Positions 7,818 to 16,416 of a stretch of 64,000 bases of DNA are shown one piece after another. Origin of the DNA: Coprenecus sp949297365 (GTDB taxonomy: Bacteria; Bacteroidota; Bacteroidia; Bacteroidales; UBA932); NCBI GenBank assembly GCA_963931055.1, contig OZ006987.1, positions 1,488,001-1,552,000 of the forward strand, read 5' to 3'. How positions within the stretch are numbered: position 1 is the first letter of the stretch; every line of letters begins with the position of its first letter. Position numbers and translations under genes: made by a program. The notes below the pieces were generated by a model, which saw only the letters and a program-made list of their open reading frames with translations, had not been told where the DNA came from and searched no databases.

Positions 7818-8750
7818 ATGTACAGTGTCGAGGCCGATAATCTCATCAAGCGGTACGGAAGCAACGAGGCTCTCCGCGGGGTGTCGTTCCGTGTGGACGC
7901 AGGGGAGATATTCGGCATCATCGGACCTGACGGTGCGGGCAAGACTTCGATATTCCGCATACTGACCACCCTGATTCTCCCGGACGGAGGAAGCGCGAGG
8001 GTACTCGGGCAGGATGTGGTGCGGGACTATCATGAGATACGCCGCCGTGTGGGCTATATGCCCGGCCGTTTCTCACTCTATCAGGACCTTAGCGTAGAGG
8101 AGAACATCCGTTTCTTTGCCACGCTTTTCGGCACTACCCTGGAGGAGAACTACGATCTGGTAAAGGACATCTATTCTTATCTGGAGCCGTTCAGGAAGCG
8201 TAAGGCAGGAGCCCTCTCAGGAGGAATGAAGCAGAAGCTGGCCCTGTCCTGTGCCTTGATCCACAAGCCGGAGGTGCTGTTCCTTGATGAGCCGACCACC
8301 GGTGTGGACCCGGTGTCCCGCAAGGAGTTCTGGACGATGCTGACCCGTCTGAAGCAGCAGGGACTCTCGATAGTGGTCTCCACTCCTTATATGGACGAGG
8401 CGACCCTGTGCGACCGTATCGCCCTGATAGAGCACGGCCGTTTCATGGACACCGACACTCCGGCGGGGATTATCTCGAAATTCACACTTCCGCTTCTGGC
8501 TGTGGACGGTCCGCATATGCCGTCCCTCCTGCGGGATATACGGCAGATACCGCAGGTCTTCAGCTGCTTTGCCTTCGGAGACACCCATCATGTGGTGCTG
8601 AGGGAGAGCGGCCTGTCGGAGGAGGCTCAGATAGATCTCCTCCATACGGCCCTGTATGCTAAAGGACACACTGACTTGACCATCAGGCACATCAAGCCCG
8701 GTGTGGAGGATTGTTTCATGTATCTGGATACTTTGGAGGAGAGGTCATGA
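7818..8750 (+). CDS. ABC transporter ATP-binding protein (YbhF N-half-like)
   Basis: At 310 residues it has Walker A GPDGAGKTS, Q-loop region, signature LSGGMKQKL and Walker B VLFLDEPTTGVDP followed by the switch region of a drug-export ABC-2 ATPase. In E. coli YbhF two such ATPase domains are fused; here they are two genes. The TGA stop overlaps the ATG of the second ATPase, so they are translationally coupled and probably form a heterodimer. Confidence 0.93.
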   Translation: MYSVEADNLIKRYGSNEALRGVSFRVDAGEIFGIIGPDGAGKTSIFRILTTLILPDGGSARVLGQDVVRDYHEIRRRVGYMPGRFSLYQDLSVEENIRFFATLFGTTLEENYDLVKDIYSYLEPFRKRKAGALSGGMKQKLALSCALIHKPEVLFLDEPTTGVDPVSRKEFWTMLTRLKQQGLSIVVSTPYMDEATLCDRIALIEHGRFMDTDTPAGIISKFTLPLLAVDGPHMPSLLRDIRQIPQVFSCFAFGDTHHVVLRESGLSEEAQIDLLHTALYAKGHTDLTIRHIKPGVEDCFMYLDTLEERS

Positions 8751-9562
8751 GAAGAGGAGAGGAGACAAGAAAATACATCCGTGAGCTTCTGGGAATGGAG
8801 GACGACCATTTTCTCCGGGAGGGCGAGGTCATCCGTACAGAGGGGCTGACCAAGTGCTTCGGGGACTTTACGGCGGTGGACCATATCTCGTTCTCGGTCA
8901 AGGAGGGGGAGATCTTCGGATTTCTGGGGGCCAACGGTGCGGGCAAGACCACTGCCATGAAGATTCTGTGCGGACTGAGCAAGCCCACGTCGGGGCGTGC
9001 GGTGGTGGCCGGTTATGACCTGCACCGCGGCAGGGACGTGAAGCGGCTCAAGAAGGTCATCGGCTATATGAGCCAGAAATTCTCGCTGTACGAGGATCTT
9101 AAAGTGTGGGAAAATATAAGGCTTTTCGGAGGTATATACGGACTCAGTGACGGGGTCATCGCAAGGAAGACGGACGAGCTGCTGCAGAGGCTGGGCCTCA
9201 TGGAACAGCGGGACAGGATGGTGCGCGACCTGCCTTTGGGCTGGAAGCAGAAGCTGGCGTTCTCGGTAGCGATATTCCACGAGCCGAAAGTGGTGTTCCT
9301 GGATGAACCGACCGGAGGAGTGGATCCCGCTACCCGCCGCGGTTTCTGGGAGATGATCTACGATGCCGCCGAAAGGGGCATTACGGTGTTCGTGACCACG
9401 CACTATATGGACGAGGCCGAGTACTGTGACCGCGTGTCTATAATGGTGGACGGACGGATAGAAGCTCTGGACTCTCCGGCCGCGCTGAAGCGGGAGTACG
9501 GAGCCTCCGGTATGGACGAGGTATTCAGAATGCTCGCCGGAAGGGCGAGAAGGGAGGAGTGA
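8747..9562 (+). CDS. ABC transporter ATP-binding protein (YbhF C-half-like)
   Basis: The start is taken at 8747 (MRRGEETRKYI), which gives the ATGA overlap with the first ATPase; an upstream in-frame ATG at 8711 would lie deep inside that gene. The 271-residue protein has Walker A GANGAGKTT and Walker B VVFLDEPTGGVDP. The ABC signature reads LPLGWKQKL rather than LSGGxxQR, as is common for the second nucleotide-binding half of YbhF-type exporters. An asymmetric pair with one canonical site is inferred. Confidence 0.92.
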   Translation: MRRGEETRKYIRELLGMEDDHFLREGEVIRTEGLTKCFGDFTAVDHISFSVKEGEIFGFLGANGAGKTTAMKILCGLSKPTSGRAVVAGYDLHRGRDVKRLKKVIGYMSQKFSLYEDLKVWENIRLFGGIYGLSDGVIARKTDELLQRLGLMEQRDRMVRDLPLGWKQKLAFSVAIFHEPKVVFLDEPTGGVDPATRRGFWEMIYDAAERGITVFVTTHYMDEAEYCDRVSIMVDGRIEALDSPAALKREYGASGMDEVFRMLAGRARREE

Positions 9563-9566
9563 CGCT

Positions 9567-10715
9567 ATGGGACGGATGAAGGATTTTAAACGGTTCATGT
9601 CGTTTGTGGGGAAGGAATTCAACCACATTCTCAGGGATACGAGGACTCTGATGGTGCTGCTCGTGATGCCTGTGGTGATGATAGTGCTCTTCGGCTTTGC
9701 GCTCTCCACCGAGATCAAGGACGTGAAGGTGGCTGTCTACGATCCGTCGAAGGATGCGGCCACAGCCCGGATTATCACGCAGATAGATGCCAGTGAGTAT
9801 TTTACCGTAACGGCTTCTCTGGACGGGGAGGACGGGATACTCAAGGCGTTTCAGGACAATACGGCCGATATCGCGCTGGTCTTCGAGGACAACTTCTACC
9901 ACCGTGCGGTGCATGACGGAGACGGCTCTGTTCAGGTCATAGTGGACGGCTCCAATACCAATATCGGCTCGATGGCCGTGTTCTATGTCAGCAGCATAGT
10001 CTCGTCTTTCCAGAAGGAGCTGGCTCAGGAGGCCGCTCTGAACCGGGCTGACGGCAGTGCCGTGACTCCCGTGCGCATCAGTACCTCGACCAGGATGATG
10101 TACAATCCGCAGATGAAGAGCGCGTTCAACTTCGTCCCCGGAGTGATGGGCATGATCCTTATGCTCATATGCGCCATGATGACGTCGGTGTCGATAGTGC
10201 GCGAGAAGGAGAGGGGCACGATGGAGGTGCTGCTGGTCTCTCCGGTCAAGCCGTTCTCGGTGATCCTGGCCAAGGCGATACCCTACTTCGTGGTCTCGGC
10301 CTTCATCCTGCTGCTGGTGCTCTGTCTGTCGGTATTTCTGATCAAGGTTCCGATTACCGGAAGCCTGCTGTGGGTGATATTCGTGTCGCTGCTCTTTATC
10401 CTGGTGTCGCTGTCCATAGGTATCCTGATATCGACGCTGGTGTCCAAGCAGGAGGTGGCGATACTCATCTCCGGCATGGTGCTGATGCTGCCGACGATGT
10501 TGCTCTCAGGTATGCTGTTCCCTGTGGAGAGTATGCCGAAGGTACTGCAGTGGATATCCTATACGGTGCCGGCCAAGTGGTATATAGAGGCCATAAAGAT
10601 GATGATGATTCAGGGACTGGGCATCCGTTACTGTCTGGACGCAGTGCTGATACTGTGCGGCTTCCTGACTCTGTTCACGGGCCTGAGCGTTATTAAATTC
10701 AAGGACAGGCTATGA
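9567..10715 (+). CDS. ABC-2 type permease (YbhS-like)
   Basis: This 382-residue membrane protein has one N-terminal transmembrane helix (LMVLLVMPVVMIVLFGFALS), a large extracytoplasmic domain, and five C-terminal helices after the motif VREKERGTMEVLLVSPVKP. That is the ABC2_membrane_3 layout. A good Shine-Dalgarno (GGGAGGAG) lies about 8 bases before the ATG. The stop overlaps the start of the second permease (ATGA), and the two should form the heterodimeric transmembrane part. Confidence 0.93.
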   Translation: MGRMKDFKRFMSFVGKEFNHILRDTRTLMVLLVMPVVMIVLFGFALSTEIKDVKVAVYDPSKDAATARIITQIDASEYFTVTASLDGEDGILKAFQDNTADIALVFEDNFYHRAVHDGDGSVQVIVDGSNTNIGSMAVFYVSSIVSSFQKELAQEAALNRADGSAVTPVRISTSTRMMYNPQMKSAFNFVPGVMGMILMLICAMMTSVSIVREKERGTMEVLLVSPVKPFSVILAKAIPYFVVSAFILLLVLCLSVFLIKVPITGSLLWVIFVSLLFILVSLSIGILISTLVSKQEVAILISGMVLMLPTMLLSGMLFPVESMPKVLQWISYTVPAKWYIEAIKMMMIQGLGIRYCLDAVLILCGFLTLFTGLSVIKFKDRL

Positions 10716-11824
10716 TTATAAAGTATCTCATAGAAAAAGAGTTCAAGCAGCTGGCGAGGAATCCGTTCATACTCTTCATCGTCGTAGCCCTGCCCGTGCT
10801 GGTCATGCTGGTTTTCCCCTGGGCCACTACGATGGAGATCAAGAACGTCAACGTGGCCGTGGTGGACAACGACCGCTCGGACCAGTCCCGTCTGCTGACC
10901 GAGAAGATAGCCTCGACGGAGTATTTTGACATTACGGGAGTGTTCATGCGCTCGGAGGATGCGCTGGAACAGATAGAGTTCGGGGATGCGGACATCATAC
11001 TTGAAGTTCCGTACGGATTCGGGCAGGCCCTGGTGTCTGAGGGTGAGGGATCGCTGCTGATTGAGGCCAATGCCGTAAACGGCACCAAGGCCAGTCTGGG
11101 CACTTCGTATCTGGACATGATAGTGCTGGACTTCGCCGAGGAAATCAACCTGGAGCGCGGTGCCGTGTCGGTGCTTCCTGCCGGGGGAATCGACGTGGAC
11201 TCGTACTATTGGTTCAACCCGACGATGGACTACAAGATACCCATGATCCCGGCTCTTGTGATGCTGGTGGTTGCCTTGATTACGGGGTTCCTGCCGGCGA
11301 TGAACATAGTGGGTGAGAAGGAGGCCGGCACCATCGAGCAGATCAACGTCACGCCCGTGCCCAAGATTACCTTCATCGTGGGCAAGCTGATACCGTACTG
11401 GATTATCGGCATCATCGTGCTGAGTGTCGGGATGCTCGTCGCCTGGCTGCTCTATGGCCTGCGTCCCGAGGGCAGCGTGCTGCTGCTCTACGGCCTGTCA
11501 CTGGTGTTTGTATTCGGCATCTCGGGCCTGGGCCTCATCATCTCCAACTACTCCAGCAACATGCAGCAGGCGATGTTCATGATATTCTTCATCATCATCG
11601 TGTTCATCCTCATGAGCGGAATCTTCACGCCTGTCAGCAGTATGCCCGAGTGGGCCAGGGTCATATCCATGTTCGACCCGTTTACATATTTCGCTCAGAT
11701 TATGAGCATGATATACCTCAAGGGCAGCACTTTCCGCGACATCCTCCAGTATGTCTATCCCCTGCTGGCCTTCTTCGTGGTCATCATCGGCTGGGCCGTC
11801 CTCAGCTACCGCAAGCGCGGTTAA
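10712..11824 (+). CDS. ABC-2 type permease (YbhR-like)
   Basis: At 370 residues it repeats the architecture of the preceding gene: an N-terminal helix (FILFIVVALPVLVMLVFPWA), a periplasmic domain, then five helices after VGEKEAGTIEQINVTPV. The two permeases are distant paralogues. It ends the tetR-tolC-hlyD-ATPase-ATPase-permease-permease operon. No clear hairpin terminator was seen before tRNA-Leu 58 bases later. Confidence 0.93.
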   Translation: MIIKYLIEKEFKQLARNPFILFIVVALPVLVMLVFPWATTMEIKNVNVAVVDNDRSDQSRLLTEKIASTEYFDITGVFMRSEDALEQIEFGDADIILEVPYGFGQALVSEGEGSLLIEANAVNGTKASLGTSYLDMIVLDFAEEINLERGAVSVLPAGGIDVDSYYWFNPTMDYKIPMIPALVMLVVALITGFLPAMNIVGEKEAGTIEQINVTPVPKITFIVGKLIPYWIIGIIVLSVGMLVAWLLYGLRPEGSVLLLYGLSLVFVFGISGLGLIISNYSSNMQQAMFMIFFIIIVFILMSGIFTPVSSMPEWARVISMFDPFTYFAQIMSMIYLKGSTFRDILQYVYPLLAFFVVIIGWAVLSYRKRG

Positions 11825-11858
11825 TTCCGAATTTATTATAATATTTGCAGAATTTAAG

Positions 11859-11866
11859 TATCTTTG
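11859..11866 (+). promoter_or_regulatory. Promoter -7 element of tRNA-Leu
   Basis: TATCTTTG fits TAnnTTTG and ends 16 bases before the tRNA. No clear TTTG is seen at the ideal upstream distance. Confidence 0.55.
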
Positions 11867-11882
11867 CATCTTACTTGTTGCG

Positions 11883-11968
11883 GCTCGAGTGGTGGAATAG
11901 GTAGACACGCAGGACTTAAAATCCTGTGGGCAGCAATGTCCGTACGGGTTCGATTCCCGTCTCGAGCA
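11883..11968 (+). tRNA. tRNA-Leu (anticodon TAA)
   Basis: The acceptor GCTCGAG pairs with CTCGAGC. The D arm contains GGAATAGGTAGACA, the anticodon stem AGGA/TCCT encloses a loop with TAA, and a long variable arm (TGGGCAGCAATGTCCGT) precedes the T arm GGGTTCGATTCCC. Discriminator A fits leucine. A lipoprotein gene begins only 46 bases downstream with no terminator between. Confidence 0.95.
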
Positions 11969-12014
11969 CTTTCCCTGAGATATTTGACATCGTTAATTCT
12001 AACTTTAATTAGGT

Positions 12015-13832
12015 ATGAAAAAATTATTCTATCTGTTGGCAACCTTCGTATTTCTTGCAGGAACAGTTGCATGTAACAAGTCGGAAGACGTAGCAGTACC
12101 GGTTATTACGCTTGGTGCCGATTCTGTGCTTTCCGTACCTGCGGAAGGCGGTGACTACATTGTGAATTATTCTCTTTCCAATTCCGTGAACGGGGGAAAG
12201 ATGTCTGCTGTCTCTTCCACGGACTGGATTCTGGACACCAACTGCGATACTCTCGGTAAGATAGCGTTCCATGTGGAGGCCAGTACCGAAACACAGGCCA
12301 GAGAGGCCCAGATTACACTAAGCTATGAGTATGGCAGCGGTTCTGCTGTAAATGCAAAGATCAGACTGACTCAGGCTGCGGCAGAGCCTATTGACTATAA
12401 ATATGTTCTTGAAGCCGGATATTTTGACGGACTGTATTACGGACAGCAGTTCTCGGCCAACTACAATTATTATACGTGGATATCCTCCAAGCCCTGGGAT
12501 GATGCAGGTTTCTTCATCGCCGACGGCATCTATTATTGTTTTGATATTTTTGTGGCAGAGACACCTGAGAACGAGGAGAATCCTGTGCTTCCTACAGGCG
12601 TTTATACTCTGGGAGAACCTGGCTCTACACGTGACAGAACATTCTCTGTGGATGAGTCCAGAAGATGTTATTCCATAGATATAGACCATACGGAGTACAT
12701 ATATTTCTCAGAAGGAACTCTGAACGTAAGCTGTGACGGAGATGTGTGGACGTTTGATGCGTCTCTTATGGATACCAACGGTGACTGGCATCATGTAATA
12801 TATAAAGGCTCCGCTACTTACGTCAATGATCAGGGGTATAATGAAGGCATAAAGAGGATTGACCAGGATATCGAGACAGAGGCTATATACGCCACAGGTT
12901 CATATATGAGCGGTGACAAAGAGGTGATGGAGATAAGCCTGCAGATGCAGGACATGCCGGTGGGAGTATGGACCGGAACCAAAATAGCCCTGGATGTATT
13001 CATGACTTATGATGAGGAAGGCAATATAGAGAACGGAACCTATACCCTGACCAGGGATAACGGAACTCCTAAGACCATTGTCGAGGGTATTCTGAACGAG
13101 AATATGCAGTTCCCGTATCCGACAGGCTCGTATGCCCAGTATTATGATGAGAACAGCGATGACTTCCTTGGACTCTTTGACAGCGGTACTATGGAGGTCA
13201 CAGGAAATGCAACTGACGGCTATGATATTACCCTGGATTTTGTGACAGTGGAAGGATACTCCATCAAATGCACCTATTCCGGAGAGATTGCGATTATAGG
13301 CATTCCCGGCCCTTATTCAACTCTTACCGAAGATCACACTCTGGACCTTACCGAAGCAGAGGCAACGGCTAGTTTCTATGGTGATCAGTATCTAACCGGT
13401 GGTACGTGGGTTATTGATCTGATCGGACCGGAGGAAGGCGTTACCATGGAGATTGTTTCCGATACACTTCATCTTGATTTTGCGGAGGGTATACCTACCG
13501 GAACATATGTTCCTTGCACGAAATCGTATTTTGGCCCGTGGGAGTATCAGCCAGGAAGCATGTCCTATGAAGGGGATTTGTCAGGGACCAATTATCTTGC
13601 AGATTTTGAAGGCGACTATGGGGCGAATGAGTACGCTCCTGCCACTTCTGGGAACTTGAATATAACTAATCACGGTGACGGTACGTATACCATATCGTTC
13701 GCTTTCCTGGATGACAGAGAGCATACCTGGGACGGAGAATGGACCGGAACTATTGACCTGACGGACTGGACTGTAGGAACAGGTGCTCCGGCACAGTCTC
13801 CCCGAAAAGGCAGGGTTATAGTCAAAAGATAG
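12015..13832 (+). CDS. BACON-domain lipoprotein
   Basis: This 605-residue protein starts with a lipoprotein signal (FVFLAGTVAC). One BACON-like domain follows (SVPAEGGDYIVNYSLSNSV, TDWILDTNCDTLGKIAFHV, ITLSYEYG), then beta-rich repeats each carrying YFSEGTL-, GTYTLT- and WTGT-type motifs. It is a full-length paralogue of the protein at 39755: both share YNYYTW, a YFSEGTL strand, the PGPxSTLTEDxTL block and the C-terminal YAPATSG...HGDGTYT(I/F)SF signature. It is probably outer-membrane anchored. The function is unknown beyond the association of BACON domains with glycan-related lipoproteins. No promoter of its own was recognised, so transcription may come from the tRNA-Leu promoter. Confidence 0.85.
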   Translation: MKKLFYLLATFVFLAGTVACNKSEDVAVPVITLGADSVLSVPAEGGDYIVNYSLSNSVNGGKMSAVSSTDWILDTNCDTLGKIAFHVEASTETQAREAQITLSYEYGSGSAVNAKIRLTQAAAEPIDYKYVLEAGYFDGLYYGQQFSANYNYYTWISSKPWDDAGFFIADGIYYCFDIFVAETPENEENPVLPTGVYTLGEPGSTRDRTFSVDESRRCYSIDIDHTEYIYFSEGTLNVSCDGDVWTFDASLMDTNGDWHHVIYKGSATYVNDQGYNEGIKRIDQDIETEAIYATGSYMSGDKEVMEISLQMQDMPVGVWTGTKIALDVFMTYDEEGNIENGTYTLTRDNGTPKTIVEGILNENMQFPYPTGSYAQYYDENSDDFLGLFDSGTMEVTGNATDGYDITLDFVTVEGYSIKCTYSGEIAIIGIPGPYSTLTEDHTLDLTEAEATASFYGDQYLTGGTWVIDLIGPEEGVTMEIVSDTLHLDFAEGIPTGTYVPCTKSYFGPWEYQPGSMSYEGDLSGTNYLADFEGDYGANEYAPATSGNLNITNHGDGTYTISFAFLDDREHTWDGEWTGTIDLTDWTVGTGAPAQSPRKGRVIVKR

Positions 13833-13860
13833 TTCAGGGCTGAAGTCTTGACGCGATAAA

Positions 13861-13897
13861 GAGGCTGTAAAGGAAGAATCCTATGCAGCCTCTTTTT
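13861..13897 (+). terminator. Terminator after lipoprotein gene
   Basis: GAGGCTG (13861-13867) pairs with CAGCCTC (13886-13892) and is followed by TTTTT. On the other strand AAAGAGG offers a weaker U tract, so it may serve both convergent genes. Confidence 0.85.
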
Positions 13898-13914
13898 ATG
13901 TCGTGCCGTGGTGA

Positions 13915-14559
13915 CTATTGAATATACGGGACAGTGACAAACCGTGTGTCCGGCCAGTCGCGGGACAGGAGACTGCGGATGTAGTCTTCGGTGTCACGGC
14001 TGATACGGTCGTCGTCCTCAGGGGGATAGAGATTGTAGGCGACGGTGTGCAGGCGGATGCCTCTGTGTCTGACTGCCTCCAGTCCGAGCAGGAAGTGGTT
14101 GATGCTGCCCAGCCGTCCGGATGTCACGTATATGAGCGGATATCCTTTTTGAGCGATATAATCAATGGTCAGCAGTTCCCTGGTCAGGGGGACCATCAGT
14201 CCGCCGGCGCCTTCCAGCAGGACGGCGTCATATCGGTCGCTCAGTACGGCTGTGGCCTTCTCTATCTTACTGAAATCTATCGGCCTGCCGTCTATCTCTG
14301 CAGCCAGATGCGGTGAGCAGGGATAGGAGTATATCTCTGGCATGGTAAGGCCCTCGCGGTCTTCCGGAAGCAGCCCGGTACCCATAATGCGCCTGTGCAG
14401 TACTATGTCCTCGGAGATGCCGTCGTTGCCTGTCTGTATCAGTTTCTGGGTGATGGTACGGACGCCCTGTCCGTTCCAGGTGCGCGCGATATATCCTGTG
14501 GCATAGCTTTTCCCGATATCGGTGTCTATGCCGCTTACGAAATAGACGTTGCCTTTCAT
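13915..14559 (-). CDS. bioD: Dethiobiotin synthase
   Basis: The start is set at 14559 (MKGNVYFVSGIDTDIGKS), giving 214 residues and an ATGA-type overlap with the preceding small gene. The P-loop GIDTDIGKSYATG is characteristic of BioD, and the ATP/substrate motif EGAGGLMVPL is present. The enzyme closes the ureido ring of biotin from 7,8-diaminononanoate, CO2 and ATP. The other bio genes are not in the window; it is in a small operon with two uncharacterised genes. Confidence 0.9.
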   Translation of the reverse strand: MKGNVYFVSGIDTDIGKSYATGYIARTWNGQGVRTITQKLIQTGNDGISEDIVLHRRIMGTGLLPEDREGLTMPEIYSYPCSPHLAAEIDGRPIDFSKIEKATAVLSDRYDAVLLEGAGGLMVPLTRELLTIDYIAQKGYPLIYVTSGRLGSINHFLLGLEAVRHRGIRLHTVAYNLYPPEDDDRISRDTEDYIRSLLSRDWPDTRFVTVPYIQ

Positions 14560-14786
14560 GCCTGCTCGGAGCCGGTATCTTCCGGCATGGATTTGAGAAT
14601 CTCCATGGCCTTGTCGTAGTACTCGTCGTCCACGACCACCTCGATGGGTATCAGATCCGTGTTGGCGACACCGGCCGTCCATATCAGGTTCTCGTTCAGA
14701 ACGAAGGCCGGTACACCGTTCTCCTCCAGCACACCCTTGCAGATGTTGGCGGAGAAGGAGTTGTTGAATTTCCCTACTGTTTTCAT
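14556..14786 (-). CDS. DUF2007-type small protein
   Basis: This 76-residue protein (FNNSFSANICKGVLEENGVPAFVLNE, IPIEVVVDDEYYDKAMEIL) matches the DUF2007 'putative signal transducing protein' fold, a short beta-alpha domain common in Bacteroidetes. Its stop overlaps the bioD start by 4 bases and its start is 6 bases from the end of the upstream membrane-protein gene. No biochemical role is known. Confidence 0.75.
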   Translation of the reverse strand: MKTVGKFNNSFSANICKGVLEENGVPAFVLNENLIWTAGVANTDLIPIEVVVDDEYYDKAMEILKSMPEDTGSEQA

Positions 14787-14792
14787 GATGTG

Positions 14793-15374
14793 CTATTTCT
14801 GTTCCTGGTTCTCAGTGGATTCTGCCTCAGTGTCCTCGGCTGTGCCTCCGAAATCGTAAGGGTTGTCCGGTGTGGTGCCGTCGTCCTGACGCAGGGCGTA
14901 TTCTATACGGCTTGCCAGGCGCAGGATGTCCTTTCTGTTGCCGCTGAGGATGAGCGGAGCCTCGCCCTTGGTAATGGTGACGGCATCCTCGTATGCCCTC
15001 ATGAAGCGGGTGAACTTATTTTTTATACGGAAAGTCAGTTTCTCCTCATCCTCATCCGTCTTCACGTATCCCGCCTGTTCGAACTCTTTCATGATCTTGT
15101 CCCTGTGGTCCTCGAAGTCTCCTTCTATCATGACTTCTTTCTTTACAAATGTAAGCCCTGGATAGATGGCCGCTATCAGCGCGAATATCACCAGCATCTG
15201 CCACCAGGAGCCGTATTTGAAGAGGGCTTTGTCTTCAGGGGATGTGGCGAAGATGTGCTCGTATGTGTGGTTAGGCGTGAGCAGGACCAGGATGCATACG
15301 AAGATAGAGACGAGAACGATGAAGATGAAGAAATATTTTACTGAGCGGATGACTCTTTTTGCCTTTGGATTCAT
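14793..15374 (-). CDS. Conserved Bacteroidetes membrane protein of unknown function
   Basis: The 193-residue product has two transmembrane helices (about residues 13-33 and 57-77) and then a cytoplasmic domain of about 100 residues (FTRFMRAYEDAVTITKGEAPLILSGNRKDILRLASRIEYAL) with an acidic tail. I do not recognise a characterised family. It leads the bioD operon and is divergent from the coiled-coil membrane protein gene. Confidence 0.75.
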   Translation of the reverse strand: MNPKAKRVIRSVKYFFIFIVLVSIFVCILVLLTPNHTYEHIFATSPEDKALFKYGSWWQMLVIFALIAAIYPGLTFVKKEVMIEGDFEDHRDKIMKEFEQAGYVKTDEDEEKLTFRIKNKFTRFMRAYEDAVTITKGEAPLILSGNRKDILRLASRIEYALRQDDGTTPDNPYDFGGTAEDTEAESTENQEQK

Positions 15375-15407
15375 GATTTGTATGACTGTTTTTGATTAAA
15401 TTTGTCA

Positions 15408-15434
15408 CAAATATAGCAAATCGTATTATTTTTG
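15408..15434. promoter_or_regulatory. Divergent promoters for 14793 operon and 15463 gene
   Basis: The minus strand has TATATTTG at 15415-15408 and the plus strand has TATTTTTG at 15427-15434, both TAnnTTTG. The two -7 elements are only 11 bases apart, so simultaneous use is unlikely. Confidence 0.6.
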
Positions 15435-15462
15435 CCCTAACAAAAAGTTTATTTTTGACAGT

Positions 15463-16404
15463 ATGGAAGAAATCAACAAGAAAGACACGAACGGTACGGA
15501 GAAAGCTCCGAAGATTGAAATCGCTCGGAACAATAATGACAACGGCAACCGTAAACTGAAGACTACGGTGATAGTGCTGGCTGTGATAGCCGCAGTGCTG
15601 GCCCTGGTGTTTGCCTACGTATGGTATGACCGTCAGCAGATGATCAATGACCTGACCATCGATAAGGAGAACCTGACCAATGAGCTGATAGAGCTGCAGG
15701 GAGAGTATTCCCAACTCTCTACCGACAATGACAGCCTCAATGTCCAGCTGGACCGCGAGAAGGAGAAGGTCACCCAGCTGCTGGACCGCATCCAGAAGAC
15801 CGATGCCGCCAACAGAAGCAAGATAAGGCAGTACGAGAAAGAGCTCGGAACCCTCCGCTCCATCATGAAGCATTATATTTTCCAGATAGATTCGCTCAAT
15901 ACCCTGAATATGGCTCTCCGCGAGGATGCAGAGCAGGCCCGGAAGGAGGCACAGAAGTCCCACGAGCGTTATCAGGAGCTCAGCAAGACTACCGACGAGT
16001 ACGCCAAGCTCGTGGCTCAGGGCTCGGAGATTAAGGGCCGCGGTATCAACATCACGGGTATCAACGCATCCAACAAGGATACCGACCGCAGCAGCCGTAT
16101 CAAGAAGCTCAGGACCTGCCTCTTCCTTATAGAGAACTCGATAGCGCCAAAAGGCCCGATGACCGTCTATATCCGGATAAAGGGACCGGACGGCATCCTT
16201 CTCACATCGGAGCAGCAGCGTATCTTTGAAGTGAGCGGTGAGCAGCTGGTCTACACAGAGTCCCGTGAGGTGGACTATCAGGGCGAGGAAGTGGAGGTAT
16301 GCATCTATTACTCTCAGGAGCAGAAGTTCGTCAAGGGTGTGTACACCGTCGAGGTCTACACTTCTTCCGGTCTGCTCGGCACAGGTGACGTGCTCCTCCG
16401 TTAA
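15463..16404 (+). CDS. Single-pass membrane protein with long coiled coil
   Basis: This 313-residue protein has a charged N-terminal tail, one transmembrane helix (about residues 32-51, TTVIVLAVIAAVLALVFAYVWY), then a coiled coil to about residue 185 rich in heptad leucines. A C-terminal beta-rich domain follows (SSRIKKLRTCLFLIENSIAPKGPMTVYIRIKGPDGILL). I do not recognise a named family; similar proteins are common near housekeeping genes in Bacteroidetes. hemW follows 12 bases downstream, so the two are probably cotranscribed. Confidence 0.75.
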   Translation: MEEINKKDTNGTEKAPKIEIARNNNDNGNRKLKTTVIVLAVIAAVLALVFAYVWYDRQQMINDLTIDKENLTNELIELQGEYSQLSTDNDSLNVQLDREKEKVTQLLDRIQKTDAANRSKIRQYEKELGTLRSIMKHYIFQIDSLNTLNMALREDAEQARKEAQKSHERYQELSKTTDEYAKLVAQGSEIKGRGINITGINASNKDTDRSSRIKKLRTCLFLIENSIAPKGPMTVYIRIKGPDGILLTSEQQRIFEVSGEQLVYTESREVDYQGEEVEVCIYYSQEQKFVKGVYTVEVYTSSGLLGTGDVLLR

Positions 16405-16416
16405 TCCATTGACGGA

